A stretch of 64,000 bases of DNA. Source: Thalassospira xiamenensis M-5 = DSM 17429. Its GTDB lineage: Bacteria; Pseudomonadota; Alphaproteobacteria; Rhodospirillales; Thalassospiraceae. The stretch's first letter is position 1, and each line of letters starts with the position of its first letter. The notes under the pieces were generated by a model. The model saw only the letters and a program-made list of their open reading frames with translations. It had not been told where the DNA came from and did no database searches. Of the stretch, positions 8,114-17,285 are shown piece after piece. The position numbers and the translations under genes are program-made. Where the stretch lies: assembly GCF_000300235.2 (NCBI RefSeq), contig NZ_CP004388.1, positions 1,655,501 to 1,719,500 on the forward strand, given 5' to 3'.

Positions 8114-8680
8114 GTGTTGATGGATGCATCACGTGCAAGTCTGGTGATTATCGATGTTCAGGAGAAACTCTATCCGGCGTGTCAGGACCCTGATCAGACC
8201 GTCGAGAATTGCTGCTTTCTTGTCAAATGCGCCAATCGTTTGAATGTTCCCGTCATTGTGACTGAGCAATATCCCAAGGGGCTTGGCCATACGGCGGCCC
8301 CGATCCTTGATCTGGTGATGAAGGCATCCGATACGGTCGATGGCGGCAATGTCGTTTCCAAGGTCAGTTTTTCAAGTGTGCCGGCCGATGGGTTCATGGA
8401 AAAGATCGAAGAAACACCGGGCCGCGACCAGATCGTCATTGCCGGGATGGAAACCCATGTCTGTGTGCTTCAGACCGTGATGGAGCTTATTGATCGCGGG
8501 CGAGAGGTTTATGTGGTGGCCGATGCGGTGACATCGCGCAGCATGCATGACAAGATTTTCGGCCTGGAACGGATGCGCGATGCCGGGGCGAAAATCGTGA
8601 CGCGGGAAAGCGTTATGTTTGAATGGCTGCGCGTGGCAGGAACGCCGGAATTCAAGGAATTGAGCGCACTGATTAAATGA
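8114..8680 (+). CDS. Isochorismatase family cysteine hydrolase
   Basis: A 188-residue cysteine hydrolase of the isochorismatase/nicotinamidase fold. Asp14 (IIDVQEK), Lys83 (VVSKVSFS) and Cys117 (GMETHVCVLQT) form the expected D-K-C triad. The sequence is closest to the YcaC/ISOC1-like members of unknown substrate rather than to PncA. The GTG at 8114 follows GGGGAG by seven bases; an ATG at 8120 is the alternative. Its stop overlaps the next gene's ATG (ATGA), so it is translationally coupled to an alpha/beta hydrolase, which suggests a two-step catabolic or detoxifying reaction. Confidence 0.9.
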   Translation: MLMDASRASLVIIDVQEKLYPACQDPDQTVENCCFLVKCANRLNVPVIVTEQYPKGLGHTAAPILDLVMKASDTVDGGNVVSKVSFSSVPADGFMEKIEETPGRDQIVIAGMETHVCVLQTVMELIDRGREVYVVADAVTSRSMHDKIFGLERMRDAGAKIVTRESVMFEWLRVAGTPEFKELSALIK

Positions 8681-9414
8681 CGGCCAATCCCCATACGACC
8701 ATTCCGGTTGTCTTTCTGTCGGGGATGCTGGCCGATTATCGGATGTGGCAGCCGGTGATCGCACGCATGGAGGCGCGTGGCCGTATTGGTGCGGCCCCGG
8801 TGATCGCACCGATGATCCCGGCACTTGATACCAAGGAGGATGTGGCGGTGATGGCAAGGGATGTCCTTGATCTGGTGCCGGATCGTTTTGTGTTGGTCGG
8901 GATGTCGATGGGCGGTTATGTCGCGTTTGAAATCCTGCGCATGGCGCGGGAACGGGTATCGCATCTGATGCTGGTCAATACGCGCGCGACGGCCGATGAC
9001 CCGCTGATGCGTCGGCGCAGGCTTTTGCTTGCCCGGCTTTCGGGTGTGAACCTGCCGTTCAGGGGGATCAATGACGCGATGCTTGACGACATGCTCCATC
9101 CCGATCATCGGCACAATCGAGAACTTGTCGGCCTGCTTTCGGATATGGCGGAGGATCTTGGCGAGGATGTTTTCAAACGTCAGATCATAGCTGTTGCCAA
9201 CCGACCGGACAGTATGGCGTTGTTGCCGGAACTCGATATCCCCTGCACCGTGATGGTGGGGGAGGCTGATCGGGTGATCAGCCCGGCATCGCATCATGAC
9301 ATGGCGGCCCGCATTCCCGGTGCACGCATGATCGAGGTTGCCGGGGCGGGGCATTATGTGCCGCTGGAACAGCCCGATATATGCGCCGATGCGCTTTGCG
9401 AGCTTATTACCTAG
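8677..9414 (+). CDS. Alpha/beta hydrolase
   Basis: A 245-residue alpha/beta hydrolase of the 3-oxoadipate-enol-lactonase/BioH type. The nucleophile elbow is GMSMGG with Ser77. The acid is probably in VMVGEADRVISP, and the catalytic His lies in GAGHYVPLEQP near the C-terminus. It starts inside the stop of the isochorismatase gene (4-bp overlap) and ends in a 4-bp tail-to-tail overlap with the convergent binding-protein gene. The substrate is not predictable. Confidence 0.87.
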   Translation: MTANPHTTIPVVFLSGMLADYRMWQPVIARMEARGRIGAAPVIAPMIPALDTKEDVAVMARDVLDLVPDRFVLVGMSMGGYVAFEILRMARERVSHLMLVNTRATADDPLMRRRRLLLARLSGVNLPFRGINDAMLDDMLHPDHRHNRELVGLLSDMAEDLGEDVFKRQIIAVANRPDSMALLPELDIPCTVMVGEADRVISPASHHDMAARIPGARMIEVAGAGHYVPLEQPDICADALCELIT

Positions 9415-10490
9415 GGCGTTGATGTTTTGGTGTCGGACGGGGTGAGTGTATCGCTCAGGACCATTTCGATGGTGTTTTCATTGGTCAGATACTGCGCATA
9501 GAGTTTTTCCAATGCGCCACTGCTGCGCTGTCTGGCGAGGTAGCTGTTAAAGTGCCGCATCAGGCGGGCATTGTCGGGGGTGGCGGGCAATATCAGGCGG
9601 TTGATCGTATTCATCAGTGATGTCGGGTGGATCGACAATGCGGCAATTTCATCATCGGTCAAATGGGCGATCTGTTTAAGCGATGCCTTTTGCGCATATC
9701 CGCAATAGATCAGCGCAACATCAACCCGCCCGGCAAGCAGCAGGGCAATTGATTGTCGAATTGAATTGAACCGGGTGATATCAAATCGACCTTCGCGCAG
9801 ATGGCGGGCCAAGGGGCCATGCAGTTCAAGGCCGCGCGCGATGGAAACCTGAAGCCCGTCAAGGTCGGCGGCAGTTGTGATGTTCAGGTCGCGCTGCTTA
9901 AGGGTAAGGGCATGCAGGCTTGTCGTGCTGATACCGTCCGAAAATATGACGGTATTGCTTGCCGTGTTGCCGGGAATGCCGATGAAGCCTGCGCGATTGT
10001 TGCCGCTGTTTTCAAGCGCGCGTTTGAGCGGCAATTGCTGAAAGGACATATTGATCTGCTGAAACTTGCTGAAATCACGCAGCAGATCGTATAGCGCGCC
10101 ATTGGCATGGCCGTTAAGCTGATAGCTTTGCGGATAGAATTCCTGATCGGCAAGCACGGTCAGATGCAGGTCATCGGCACTGGTTGCATTGGCGGCATCG
10201 GGCGCAACATCGGGATGGCCATCACTGGCCTTTGCCCCCGCGCCAAAACCGGTGATTACAACGGCGATGACAAGACCGGCACATGCCATGCGGAACAAGG
10301 ATGGCCGGATCGATTGCCAGACGGACAGAATATGCGACGTCAATTCTACCCTGTTTTTCATTTCAGGGTCGCCAGCCAGTGCCAGAGGCAACCAGATGGG
10401 CGCGCGCAATTTGCCGATACGTGCCATTTCTGGCAACGGTTCTTCCCCATTCGAGTAGTCTTCCCTGTTTTTATCGGCACTTATTTTCAT
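9411..10490 (-). CDS. Orphan family-3-like periplasmic substrate-binding protein
   Basis: A 359-residue protein with a PBPb-like (amino-acid binding) fold: LTVLADQEFYPQSY, then GALYDLLRDFSKFQ, LQVSIARGLELHG and VALIYCGYAQK. A hydrophobic export segment lies at about residues 68-90 (MACAGLVIAVVITGF), so with the ATG at 10490 the cytoplasmic leader is unusually long. An ATG at 10361 or 10289 may be the true start. No permease or ATPase is nearby. Such orphan binding proteins are common in this group and may feed signalling or a distant transporter. Function is inferred from the fold only. Confidence 0.7.
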   Translation of the reverse strand: MKISADKNREDYSNGEEPLPEMARIGKLRAPIWLPLALAGDPEMKNRVELTSHILSVWQSIRPSLFRMACAGLVIAVVITGFGAGAKASDGHPDVAPDAANATSADDLHLTVLADQEFYPQSYQLNGHANGALYDLLRDFSKFQQINMSFQQLPLKRALENSGNNRAGFIGIPGNTASNTVIFSDGISTTSLHALTLKQRDLNITTAADLDGLQVSIARGLELHGPLARHLREGRFDITRFNSIRQSIALLLAGRVDVALIYCGYAQKASLKQIAHLTDDEIAALSIHPTSLMNTINRLILPATPDNARLMRHFNSYLARQRSSGALEKLYAQYLTNENTIEMVLSDTLTPSDTKTSTP

Positions 10491-10592
10491 GCCTGAAACC
10501 TACCCTTCAGAGTAGTTGGCAACAGGGTGCCCGGAATAAAGGGCAAGAGCAAGCATGATAGGGGCAGAATTATACCAATTGCTATTTCGGGT

Positions 10593-11207
10593 TTAGCAAC
10601 CGGCACGGAACATGCCGCAACGACGATCACTGTCATCGCGGATTTCGCGTGGGAAAAGCTGTGCGATGATGCTACCACCATTATTGGTAACCTGTTGTTC
10701 AAAATCAGCTTTTACGAAATTCGCATGCAGTTCCGAGATCGGTTTGTCGCCTGCGCAAAAGGCAATGCGTGTCGGGATTCTGGTTGTATCTGCGGGGTAG
10801 TTGGTAGCCTCGGGCGTGGTGCAGATTTTTTCACCCATCGTGGCTTGTGACGGGCTTACGACGACGACAACACGATACCCGTCACGCAAGACCTGATTCG
10901 GGCCGAGTTGGGTGGCATCGGTGATGAAATCAAGGCGCGGTGGAAATCCGTGACCGGACAGGGCGGATGCCCATGTTTCGGGCGATACAGATGATTGTTT
11001 GTCGTGGACTTCGACCATCATGATCTGGTTTGGCGCACCGTAAACCTTGAAGGTCTGCACATCATTGACCTGATAGGTTGGTGGTTCAATCGTTGTGATG
11101 TTGCCACATCCCGCCAGCAGCAGGGCACTTCCCAAAACGCCCCCTGCAAGCACGCGCAAGGTGACACGCGGAGACAATCGTTTGGGCGCATTGAAAAGGA
11201 TTCTCAT
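10593..11207 (-). CDS. Uncharacterised lipoprotein
   Basis: A 204-residue secreted lipoprotein. A type II signal peptide ends in the lipobox LLAGC around residues 31-35, after a basic N-terminus (MRILFNAPKRLSPR). The mature part has a beta-rich central region (GYRVVVVVSPSQAT) and a Cys pair (KICTTPEA, IAFCAGDK) that might form a disulfide. The ATG at 11207 has a strong AAGGAG site seven bases upstream, which rules out the longer frame from 11273. I do not recognise the family. It is divergent from the cytochrome b561 gene. Confidence 0.75.
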   Translation of the reverse strand: MRILFNAPKRLSPRVTLRVLAGGVLGSALLLAGCGNITTIEPPTYQVNDVQTFKVYGAPNQIMMVEVHDKQSSVSPETWASALSGHGFPPRLDFITDATQLGPNQVLRDGYRVVVVVSPSQATMGEKICTTPEATNYPADTTRIPTRIAFCAGDKPISELHANFVKADFEQQVTNNGGSIIAQLFPREIRDDSDRRCGMFRAGC

Positions 11208-11345
11208 GGGGGCTCCTTGCGGGTGCGGGGCGATAAAAGTCCGGTCTGCGACAAATTGATACAGATGCGACAAAACCTTGCGAAACTTTGCGGCTAGATT
11301 GGTGCCGGGATCAGTTACGTCATAGTCAGCAATGAGGTTACAATT

Positions 11346-11906
11346 ATGTCAGATGTCTCTGAAACGCAAATTTCGCGATGGCCGCACTGGTCTGTTCCGG
11401 CGCTACACTGGATCATGGCATTGTTGATGGCGGCCGCCTTTGGCATCGGTCAGGTCATGGAAGAAGTCCCGCGTGCCGAACGGGCTGAAATCATGGGATA
11501 TCACGCGCTTGCTGGCCTTTCGGTACTGGTCCTGTTCCTGCCGCGGATTTTGGCGGTTTTGCACCTGTCCCCACCAGCGGTACAGGACGATCCCCGTCTG
11601 GTTAAAATCATGGCGCGCATTGCGCATGGTGTGCTGTATCTGGCGATGATTGCGATGCCGGTTACCGGGCTTCTGGCGGTGATGACATCGGGACGCAATT
11701 TTCCGGTCGCAGGATTATTTTCCCTGCCGGATCTGGGACGGATCGAATGGCTGCATGAAGGGGCCGAGGAAATTCACGAATTTTTCGTGCCGGTTCTGGT
11801 GACGCTGGTGGTGCTGCATGTGATTGCCGCCATTTGGCACCATTATATCCGCCATGATGATGTGCTGGCGCGTTATGTGCCATCGTTGCGAAGGCGCGAT
11901 TCCTGA
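11346..11906 (+). CDS. Cytochrome b561 family protein
   Basis: A 186-residue four-helix inner-membrane di-heme b-type cytochrome (bacterial CybB-like) that can pass electrons between quinones and acceptors. Candidate heme His residues appear in WSVPALHWIMALLM, in GYHALAGLSVLVLF, in IAHGVLYLAMIAMPVTG and in the last helix, VLVTLVVLHVIAAIWHH. The length is normal. It sits between the lipoprotein gene (divergent) and the glutaminase gene (convergent, 23 bp apart). Confidence 0.9.
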   Translation: MSDVSETQISRWPHWSVPALHWIMALLMAAAFGIGQVMEEVPRAERAEIMGYHALAGLSVLVLFLPRILAVLHLSPPAVQDDPRLVKIMARIAHGVLYLAMIAMPVTGLLAVMTSGRNFPVAGLFSLPDLGRIEWLHEGAEEIHEFFVPVLVTLVVLHVIAAIWHHYIRHDDVLARYVPSLRRRDS

Positions 11907-11929
11907 TCCTTTTTGACCGGCAAATCCGG

Positions 11930-12850
11930 TCAGAAAACGGATCGTCCGATGGCGCGGATCAGCATTTCAAGCGCCTTGATGCCGGCTGCGGAATTGCCGC
12001 GTGTATCAAGGCGCGGCGACCAGACACAGACGGAAAATTCACCCGGAATGACGCCGATGATGCCGCCGCCAACCCCGCTTTTGGCCGGGATGCCGACGGT
12101 AAAGGCAAAATCGCCCACCCCGTCATACATCCCGCAAGTCAGCATCAGGGCATTGATCCGGCTGGTTTCTTCGGGCGTGATCACGGTGCGGCCATCAATG
12201 CCAACGCCCTTGTTGGCAAGGAAGAAGGCCGCACGCGCCATTTCACGTGCGGTCATCGCGACCGAGCATTGCTTGAAATAGGCCCGCACGACGTCTTCGA
12301 CCGGGTTGTCGAGCTTGCCAAAGCTTTTCATCAGATAAGCAATCGCACGGTTGCGATCACCGTGCTGATCTTCGGACAGATAGACATCGTTATCGACGCG
12401 AATGCCGGGATTGCCGCAAAGCTGACCAAGGAATTCCGCAACCGAACGGTCCGGATTGGCGTAGCGCGAGGCGATCAGATCAGCAACACGGATCGCCCCG
12501 GCATTGATGAAGGGATTGCGCGGGATGCCGTGTTCCTGTTCGAGCAGGATCAGGGAATTGAAGGCCGAACCGGATGGTTCGCGCCGCACGGCTTTCCACA
12601 AATCATCACCATGCGCACGCTGGGCCAGCACAAGGGCGAAGACCTTGGAAATGCTTTGAATGGAAAAGGGCAGGTCGGCCTGGCCAATGGCAAGTTCGTT
12701 TCCGCCTGCGGTGCGCAGAACCATGGCAAAGTGATCATCCGGGACGCTGGCAAGGGCCGGGATATAGTCGACCTTGCGGGCGTCGGCAAAATCGGTCTGA
12801 TGGATCGCGTCCGAAATATCCTGGAGGATGGCGGCATAATTGTGGGTCAT
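11930..12850 (-). CDS. glsA: Glutaminase
   Basis: Converts L-glutamine to L-glutamate and ammonia. The 306-residue protein has the beta-lactamase-like glutaminase fold: SISK with Ser66 and Lys69, FNSLILLEQEHGIPRNPFINAGAI, YLSEDQHGDRNRAIAYLMKSFG and the C-terminal GVGGGIIGVIPGEF. Length and motif order fit GlsA throughout. It may support nitrogen scavenging or acid resistance. It lies 97 bp downstream of the parE stop in the same orientation, after parE's terminator. Confidence 0.96.
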   Translation of the reverse strand: MTHNYAAILQDISDAIHQTDFADARKVDYIPALASVPDDHFAMVLRTAGGNELAIGQADLPFSIQSISKVFALVLAQRAHGDDLWKAVRREPSGSAFNSLILLEQEHGIPRNPFINAGAIRVADLIASRYANPDRSVAEFLGQLCGNPGIRVDNDVYLSEDQHGDRNRAIAYLMKSFGKLDNPVEDVVRAYFKQCSVAMTAREMARAAFFLANKGVGIDGRTVITPEETSRINALMLTCGMYDGVGDFAFTVGIPAKSGVGGGIIGVIPGEFSVCVWSPRLDTRGNSAAGIKALEMLIRAIGRSVF

Positions 12851-12898
12851 TATGTGTCCGCTTTGTTTGGTGTTATGTTTTTCTGGTCGTCAGGGACA

Positions 12899-12927
12899 AA
12901 AAACCCGGCGCAAGGCACCGGGTTTTT
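12899..12927 (-). terminator. Terminator of parE
   Basis: The stem AAAAACCCGG/CCGGGTTTTT (12899-12908, 12918-12927) with a 9-nt loop and U-run lies 21 bp beyond the parE stop. Confidence 0.85.
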
Positions 12928-12947
12928 GATGTGAAATTCTGTTCCGA

Positions 12948-14930
12948 TCAGACGTCAATATCCTCGACAAAGCGGGCATGTTCCTGAATGAACTGGAAGC
13001 GGAGCTCCGGCTTTTTGCCCATCAGGCGATTGACCAGATCCTTGGTCTGGCCACGGGCATCGGGTTCGGCCGCATCGGGCAGGCAGACGCGCAGCAAGGT
13101 GCGTTTTTTCGGGGCCATTGTGGTTTCGCGCAATTGTGGGGGCGGCATTTCACCCAGACCCTTAAATCGGGAAATCTCGACCTTGCCGCGGTTTTTGAAT
13201 TCGGTATCGAGCAGGACCTCTTTTTCCGCGTCATCCATCGCATAGATGGACTTTCCGCCCTGTGTCAGGCGGTAAAGCGGCGGCATGGCAAGATACAGGT
13301 TACCGTTTTCAATAAGGCCGGTCATTTCCTGATAGAAGAAGGTCATCAGAAGCGATGCGATATGTGCGCCGTCGACGTCCGCATCAGTCATGATGATGAT
13401 GCGTTCATAACGCAGATCGGCAAGCCGGAAATCGGACCCGGAACCGCAGCCAAAGGCTTCGATCATGTCCTTGATTTCCTGGTTGGCCATCATCTTTTCA
13501 CGCGTCGCGGATGCGACGTTAAGGATTTTACCGCGCAGCGGCAGGACGGCCTGTGTTTCACGATCACGTGCCTGTTTGGCTGAACCACCTGCCGAGTCAC
13601 CCTCGACCAGGAAGATTTCAGTGCCAGCCGCGATGGAACGTGAACAATCGGCAAGCTTGCCCGGAAGGCGCAGGCGGCGGGTTGCTGACTGGCGCTTGGT
13701 TTCTTTCTTTTCCTTGCGGCGCTGGCGTTCTTCGGCGCGCAGGATGATGCGTTCAAGCAGGCGTTTGGCATTTTCGGTATCACCGGTCAGCCAGTGATCG
13801 AAATGGTCGCGAACCGCGGTTTCAACCAGCTTGGTTGCCGATGCGGTGCCAAGCTTTTCCTTGGTCTGGCCCTGGAACTGCGGATCGGGAATAAAGACCG
13901 ATAGCATGATGCAGCCACCGCCAAAGACGTCCTCGGCGGTGATGGCCGCGGCCTTTTTCTGACCGACCATGTCGCCATAAGTCTTGATCGCCTTGGTCAG
14001 GGCATAGCGGAAACCGGCCTCGTGCGTGCCGCCAAGCGGGGTCGGGACGGTGTTACAATAGGAATGGAAGTACCCTTCGCCGCCGTCCGGCCATGCAATT
14101 GCCCATTCAACGCGACCGGCACTTTCGGAAAACTTGGCTTCGCCTGCGAACGGACGTTCGGTGATCAGATCACGACCTTCGATGGTCATGTTCAGGTAAT
14201 CGAGAATCCCGTTGGGGAATTTCAGGACTTCGCTTTGCGGGGTCGGATCATCGCTTGTCAGCAATTCCGGATCGACCGACCAGCGGATTTCAACACCCTT
14301 GAACAGATATGCCTTGGAGCGCGCCATACGGAAGATCGTGGCGGGTTTCAGCTTGGCCCGGTTGCCGAAAATTTCGGGATCGGGGCGGAAGATGACCGTG
14401 GTGCCACGGCGGTTATTGACCGCACCGCCATCCTGAAGCGGACCGAGCGGGGTGCCTTTGGAATATTCCTGAAACACCAGTTTGCGATCACGTGCGACTT
14501 CGACCCGGAATTTGTCGGTCAGTGCGTTCACCACCGACATACCCACCCCGTGCAGACCGCCCGAGGTTTCATACGCCTTGCCCGAAAACTTGCCGCCCGA
14601 ATGAAGCGTGGTCAGGATGACTTCAAGGGCGGATTTATCGGGGAATTTCGGATGCGGATCGGTCGGAATCCCACGGCCGTTATCGCGCACCATGACGGTG
14701 TTGTCAGGGCGCAATTCCAGCTCGATCCAGTCGGCATGGCCGGCAACGGCTTCGTCCATCGAGTTATCGAGGATTTCGGCAACCAGGTGATGCAGTGCGG
14801 CATCGTCCGTACCCCCGATATACATACCGGGACGGCGGCGCACAGGCTCCAGGCCTTCGAGAACTTCGATATCCTTGGCGGAATAGGCGTTTGTGGTCGA
14901 TTGGTTTGAATCTTCGAAAAGGTCGGTCAT
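12948..14930 (-). CDS. parE: DNA topoisomerase IV subunit B
   Basis: The ATPase subunit of topoisomerase IV, which with ParC decatenates daughter chromosomes. It has 660 residues. The GHKL ATP site shows EILDNSMDEAVAGHA, VRDNGRGIPTD and GGLHGVGMSVVNALTD. The TOPRIM region shows EGDSAGGSAKQARDRETQAV and IMTDADVDGAHI. The length and the MGKKPELRFQFIQEHA ending match ParE rather than the larger GyrB. No parC lies in the window. It is monocistronic with its own terminator. Confidence 0.96.
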   Translation of the reverse strand: MTDLFEDSNQSTTNAYSAKDIEVLEGLEPVRRRPGMYIGGTDDAALHHLVAEILDNSMDEAVAGHADWIELELRPDNTVMVRDNGRGIPTDPHPKFPDKSALEVILTTLHSGGKFSGKAYETSGGLHGVGMSVVNALTDKFRVEVARDRKLVFQEYSKGTPLGPLQDGGAVNNRRGTTVIFRPDPEIFGNRAKLKPATIFRMARSKAYLFKGVEIRWSVDPELLTSDDPTPQSEVLKFPNGILDYLNMTIEGRDLITERPFAGEAKFSESAGRVEWAIAWPDGGEGYFHSYCNTVPTPLGGTHEAGFRYALTKAIKTYGDMVGQKKAAAITAEDVFGGGCIMLSVFIPDPQFQGQTKEKLGTASATKLVETAVRDHFDHWLTGDTENAKRLLERIILRAEERQRRKEKKETKRQSATRRLRLPGKLADCSRSIAAGTEIFLVEGDSAGGSAKQARDRETQAVLPLRGKILNVASATREKMMANQEIKDMIEAFGCGSGSDFRLADLRYERIIIMTDADVDGAHIASLLMTFFYQEMTGLIENGNLYLAMPPLYRLTQGGKSIYAMDDAEKEVLLDTEFKNRGKVEISRFKGLGEMPPPQLRETTMAPKKRTLLRVCLPDAAEPDARGQTKDLVNRLMGKKPELRFQFIQEHARFVEDIDV

Positions 14931-15204
14931 GCCCCGGAACGCAACTTCTTTATTATGTTAAAACAAGGTCCAACGACGCATATCTGTTGATTGATTTTAC
15001 GGGGTTGGATGCCTTTAGGCTTAACGAGTATCATATGTTTTCAGATGCGGCCCATAAAAATGTTTTTTGATCGCGAATGCAAGCGGTGGTCTTGCCAGAG
15101 ATCATAATTTCGTTGTGGCAGCGCAGAAAACGATGACAAGGTTGTGACGAAAACCGTGACCGATTGGTCCAATAACAATGTCGGCCCAGACAGGAGTAAG
15201 CCCG

Positions 15205-15630
15205 ATGGCGAATGAGAGTGAGATCACACACGGTACCGACAACAGCATGCCGCGCGGCGACATGTGCACCCGAACCCTTGCCATGCCCGCCGACACCAAC
15301 CCGAGCGGCGATATTTTCGGCGGCTGGCTGATGTCGCAGATGGACATCGCGGGCGGCGTCATGGCAAGCCAGATCGCCGAGGGACGCGTTGCCACGGTGG
15401 CGGTGGATGGCATGACGTTCCATCGCCCGGTCTATGTCGGGGATGTGGTGTGCGTGTATGGCGATATCGAACGGATCGGCAATACATCGATGGTGCTGCA
15501 TCTTGAAAGCTGGGTGCTGCGCAAAAACCAGCCGCCGCGCATCAAGGTGACAGAGGCAACCTTTACCTTTGTCGCGATTGACGCCGAAGGCCGCCCGCGC
15601 CCGGTGCGCAAGGATGAGGTTGCGGTTTAA
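15205..15630 (+). CDS. Acyl-CoA thioesterase (YciA-like hotdog)
   Basis: A 141-residue cytoplasmic acyl-CoA thioesterase. It has the hotdog signature NPSGDIFGGWLMSQMDIAGGVMA, with the catalytic Asp in the central helix, then VATVAVDGMTFHRPVYVGDVV. This matches the YciA/cytosolic acyl-CoA hydrolase group. I chose the ATG at 15205, preceded by CAGGAG at good spacing; the ATG at 15178 lacks a site. It probably releases fatty acids from surplus short- or medium-chain acyl-CoA. Confidence 0.9.
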   Translation: MANESEITHGTDNSMPRGDMCTRTLAMPADTNPSGDIFGGWLMSQMDIAGGVMASQIAEGRVATVAVDGMTFHRPVYVGDVVCVYGDIERIGNTSMVLHLESWVLRKNQPPRIKVTEATFTFVAIDAEGRPRPVRKDEVAV

Positions 15631-15684
15631 GAGATAAGGGGAGGGGACATTTTGCTTTTTGGAGATGTCCCTTTTCCGGCATTG

Positions 15685-15975
15685 TCAAAGCCCGGACAAA
15701 ACGGGGTTTTCGCGGCCTAAAATGCGCATGATGAGAGTGACGTTTTCATCCATGCGATAATAAATGGTGTGCGCGGCAAAAACACAGCGGCGATATCCGG
15801 GGAGGATATCATCGGCAGACTGATAAATTGTGGGCGACCGCGCGATTTTGTCGAACTGTTCAAACAACGCGTCGAAATAGATGTCTGCCTGTTGTGGCCC
15901 GAAAGTTTCAATGCCGTATCGATACAGGCGTCTGATATCGTCTTCTGCGAGTTTGCTAAGACGATAAGAGGTCAT
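15685..15975 (-). CDS. ParE/RelE-family toxin of a type II toxin-antitoxin pair
   Basis: A 96-residue toxin of the ParE branch: YRLSKLAEDDIRRLYRYGIETFG, AEIYFDAL-like helices and the C-terminal strand block GYRRCVFAAHTIYYRMDENVTLIMRILG. ParE toxins usually poison gyrase, while RelE cleaves ribosome-bound mRNA. The alpha-helical N-terminus favours ParE. Its start overlaps the antitoxin stop by 4 bp, the standard translational coupling that keeps antitoxin in excess. Confidence 0.88.
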   Translation of the reverse strand: MTSYRLSKLAEDDIRRLYRYGIETFGPQQADIYFDALFEQFDKIARSPTIYQSADDILPGYRRCVFAAHTIYYRMDENVTLIMRILGRENPVLSGL

Positions 15976-16214
15976 TTGAGCTTCAGGTCCGCCTTGACGG
16001 ATGCGCGGATGTCTTCTTTATCCATCGCAGAAAAGCCGCTTTCCTCGGCGGCATTCAGAGCATTGCGAATGCGTTCGATTTCTGCCATGCGCATCTGTTT
16101 TTCCCGCAGGGCTTCGCGTACCACTTCGCTGTCGGAGGCGTATTGACCGGTTGAAAGCTGCGCCTGAATCCAGGCTTCCTGCGTTTCGGTGACCGTGATG
16201 CTTTTTTTGATCAT
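15972..16214 (-). CDS. ParD-like CopG/RHH antitoxin
   Basis: An 80-residue antitoxin. The N-terminal ribbon-helix-helix (KKSITVTETQEAWIQAQLSTGQYASDSEVVREALR) binds DNA. The C-terminal tail (NALNAAEESGFSAMDKEDIRASVKADLK) would wrap the toxin. It is the first gene of the pair. Two phased direct repeats lie just upstream and are a likely autoregulatory operator. Confidence 0.88.
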   Translation of the reverse strand: MIKKSITVTETQEAWIQAQLSTGQYASDSEVVREALREKQMRMAEIERIRNALNAAEESGFSAMDKEDIRASVKADLKLK

Positions 16215-16235
16215 AAGGTCATCTTTCGTCTTTTG

Positions 16236-16252
16236 ATCCTACTTTATCCTAC
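16236..16252 (-). promoter_or_regulatory. Phased direct repeats, likely antitoxin operator
   Basis: ATCCTAC occurs twice, exactly 10 bp apart, 22-38 bp upstream of the antitoxin start. RHH antitoxins typically bind such helically phased half-sites cooperatively. The role is inferred from position. Confidence 0.4.
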
Positions 16253-16369
16253 CATCAAGGCCGTGAACAACGCAAAGACATACGGCAAAGAGGGGATCAC
16301 AAGACCAGAATAACACGGGAAAAACGGTGCCCTTGCGGCGGAACCGCAAGGGCAATTGAAGGCTGCCAA

Positions 16370-17119
16370 TTACCATTCCTGCTGTGTGGGCATGACAAAC
16401 ATTTCCGCCATATTCATATGTGTAGGCGCTTTCAGGGCATAGAGAACCGTATCGGCGATATCGTCACCCTCCAGAAACGTCATTTGTGTGCGCAGGTCTT
16501 CCATCTGCTGGCGCGCGACGGGATCGCTGATTTGTTCGTACAACTCGGTCGATACGGCACCGGGTTGAATGCAGGTCACGCGTATATTGTGTTTTTTGCC
16601 GATCTCCATGCGCAGTCCGTCCGAAAAGGCGGTAACGGCGTGCTTCGTTGCACAATAAACCGTTAGTCCCTTGAAAACTTTGCGTCCTGCAATTGAAGAC
16701 GTGTTGAATACGTGACCGGACTTCTGCGCAATCATGTGCGGCATGGCTGCGGCAGTGGTATTGAGTAGTCCCTTCATGTTGACATCGACCATGCGATGCC
16801 ATTCATCGATCTTGAATTCGTCAATATCTGACAGCGGCATCAGGCCTGCATTATTGAACAGGATATCAATTGTTCTGGCTTCTGCGACAAGATGACCAAC
16901 CCCGGTTTCAACGGATTTGACATCGGCCACATCCATTTCGATGGTGATGGCTTTACCGCCATCTTTTTCGATGTCGCTTTTCAGTTCTTCAAGTCGATCA
17001 AGGCGTCGAGCGGCGATGCCGACTGTAATGCCTGCCTTTGCCAGTTTTCGTGCGGTTGCGGCGCCAATGCCGCTGGACGCACCGGTGATCAATGCAACTT
17101 TGCCTTCAAGGTTCGCCAT
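16370..17119 (-). CDS. Short-chain dehydrogenase/reductase
   Basis: A 249-residue NAD(P)-dependent classical SDR. The Rossmann motif is TGASSGIGAA (residues 12-21), followed by NNAG at 89-92, active Ser141/142 and Tyr155-x3-Lys159 (YCATK). The sequence is of the serine/3-hydroxy acid dehydrogenase (YdfG-like) type, but the substrate is not certain. The AraC-type gene lies 166 bp upstream on the same strand and is a plausible regulator. Confidence 0.9.
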   Translation of the reverse strand: MANLEGKVALITGASSGIGAATARKLAKAGITVGIAARRLDRLEELKSDIEKDGGKAITIEMDVADVKSVETGVGHLVAEARTIDILFNNAGLMPLSDIDEFKIDEWHRMVDVNMKGLLNTTAAAMPHMIAQKSGHVFNTSSIAGRKVFKGLTVYCATKHAVTAFSDGLRMEIGKKHNIRVTCIQPGAVSTELYEQISDPVARQQMEDLRTQMTFLEGDDIADTVLYALKAPTHMNMAEMFVMPTQQEW

Positions 17120-17285
17120 TTTGGACTCCTGTTACCCGTAATGGGCCAGCCAGAACGGATCATCGGATCTGGCTGGCGTGTTTGACAGGAGCAATCTAAT
17201 CTTTCGGCGAAATGCGATCTTTCGGCCGATTGCGAAAACTATTGTGATATTGCGATAATTTTATTCAACCGTCGGCGACGGTTGA

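Noticed and set aside
14022..14909. 295-codon plus-strand frame opposite parE
   Set aside because: It is a shadow of the conserved parE ATPase domain on the other strand.
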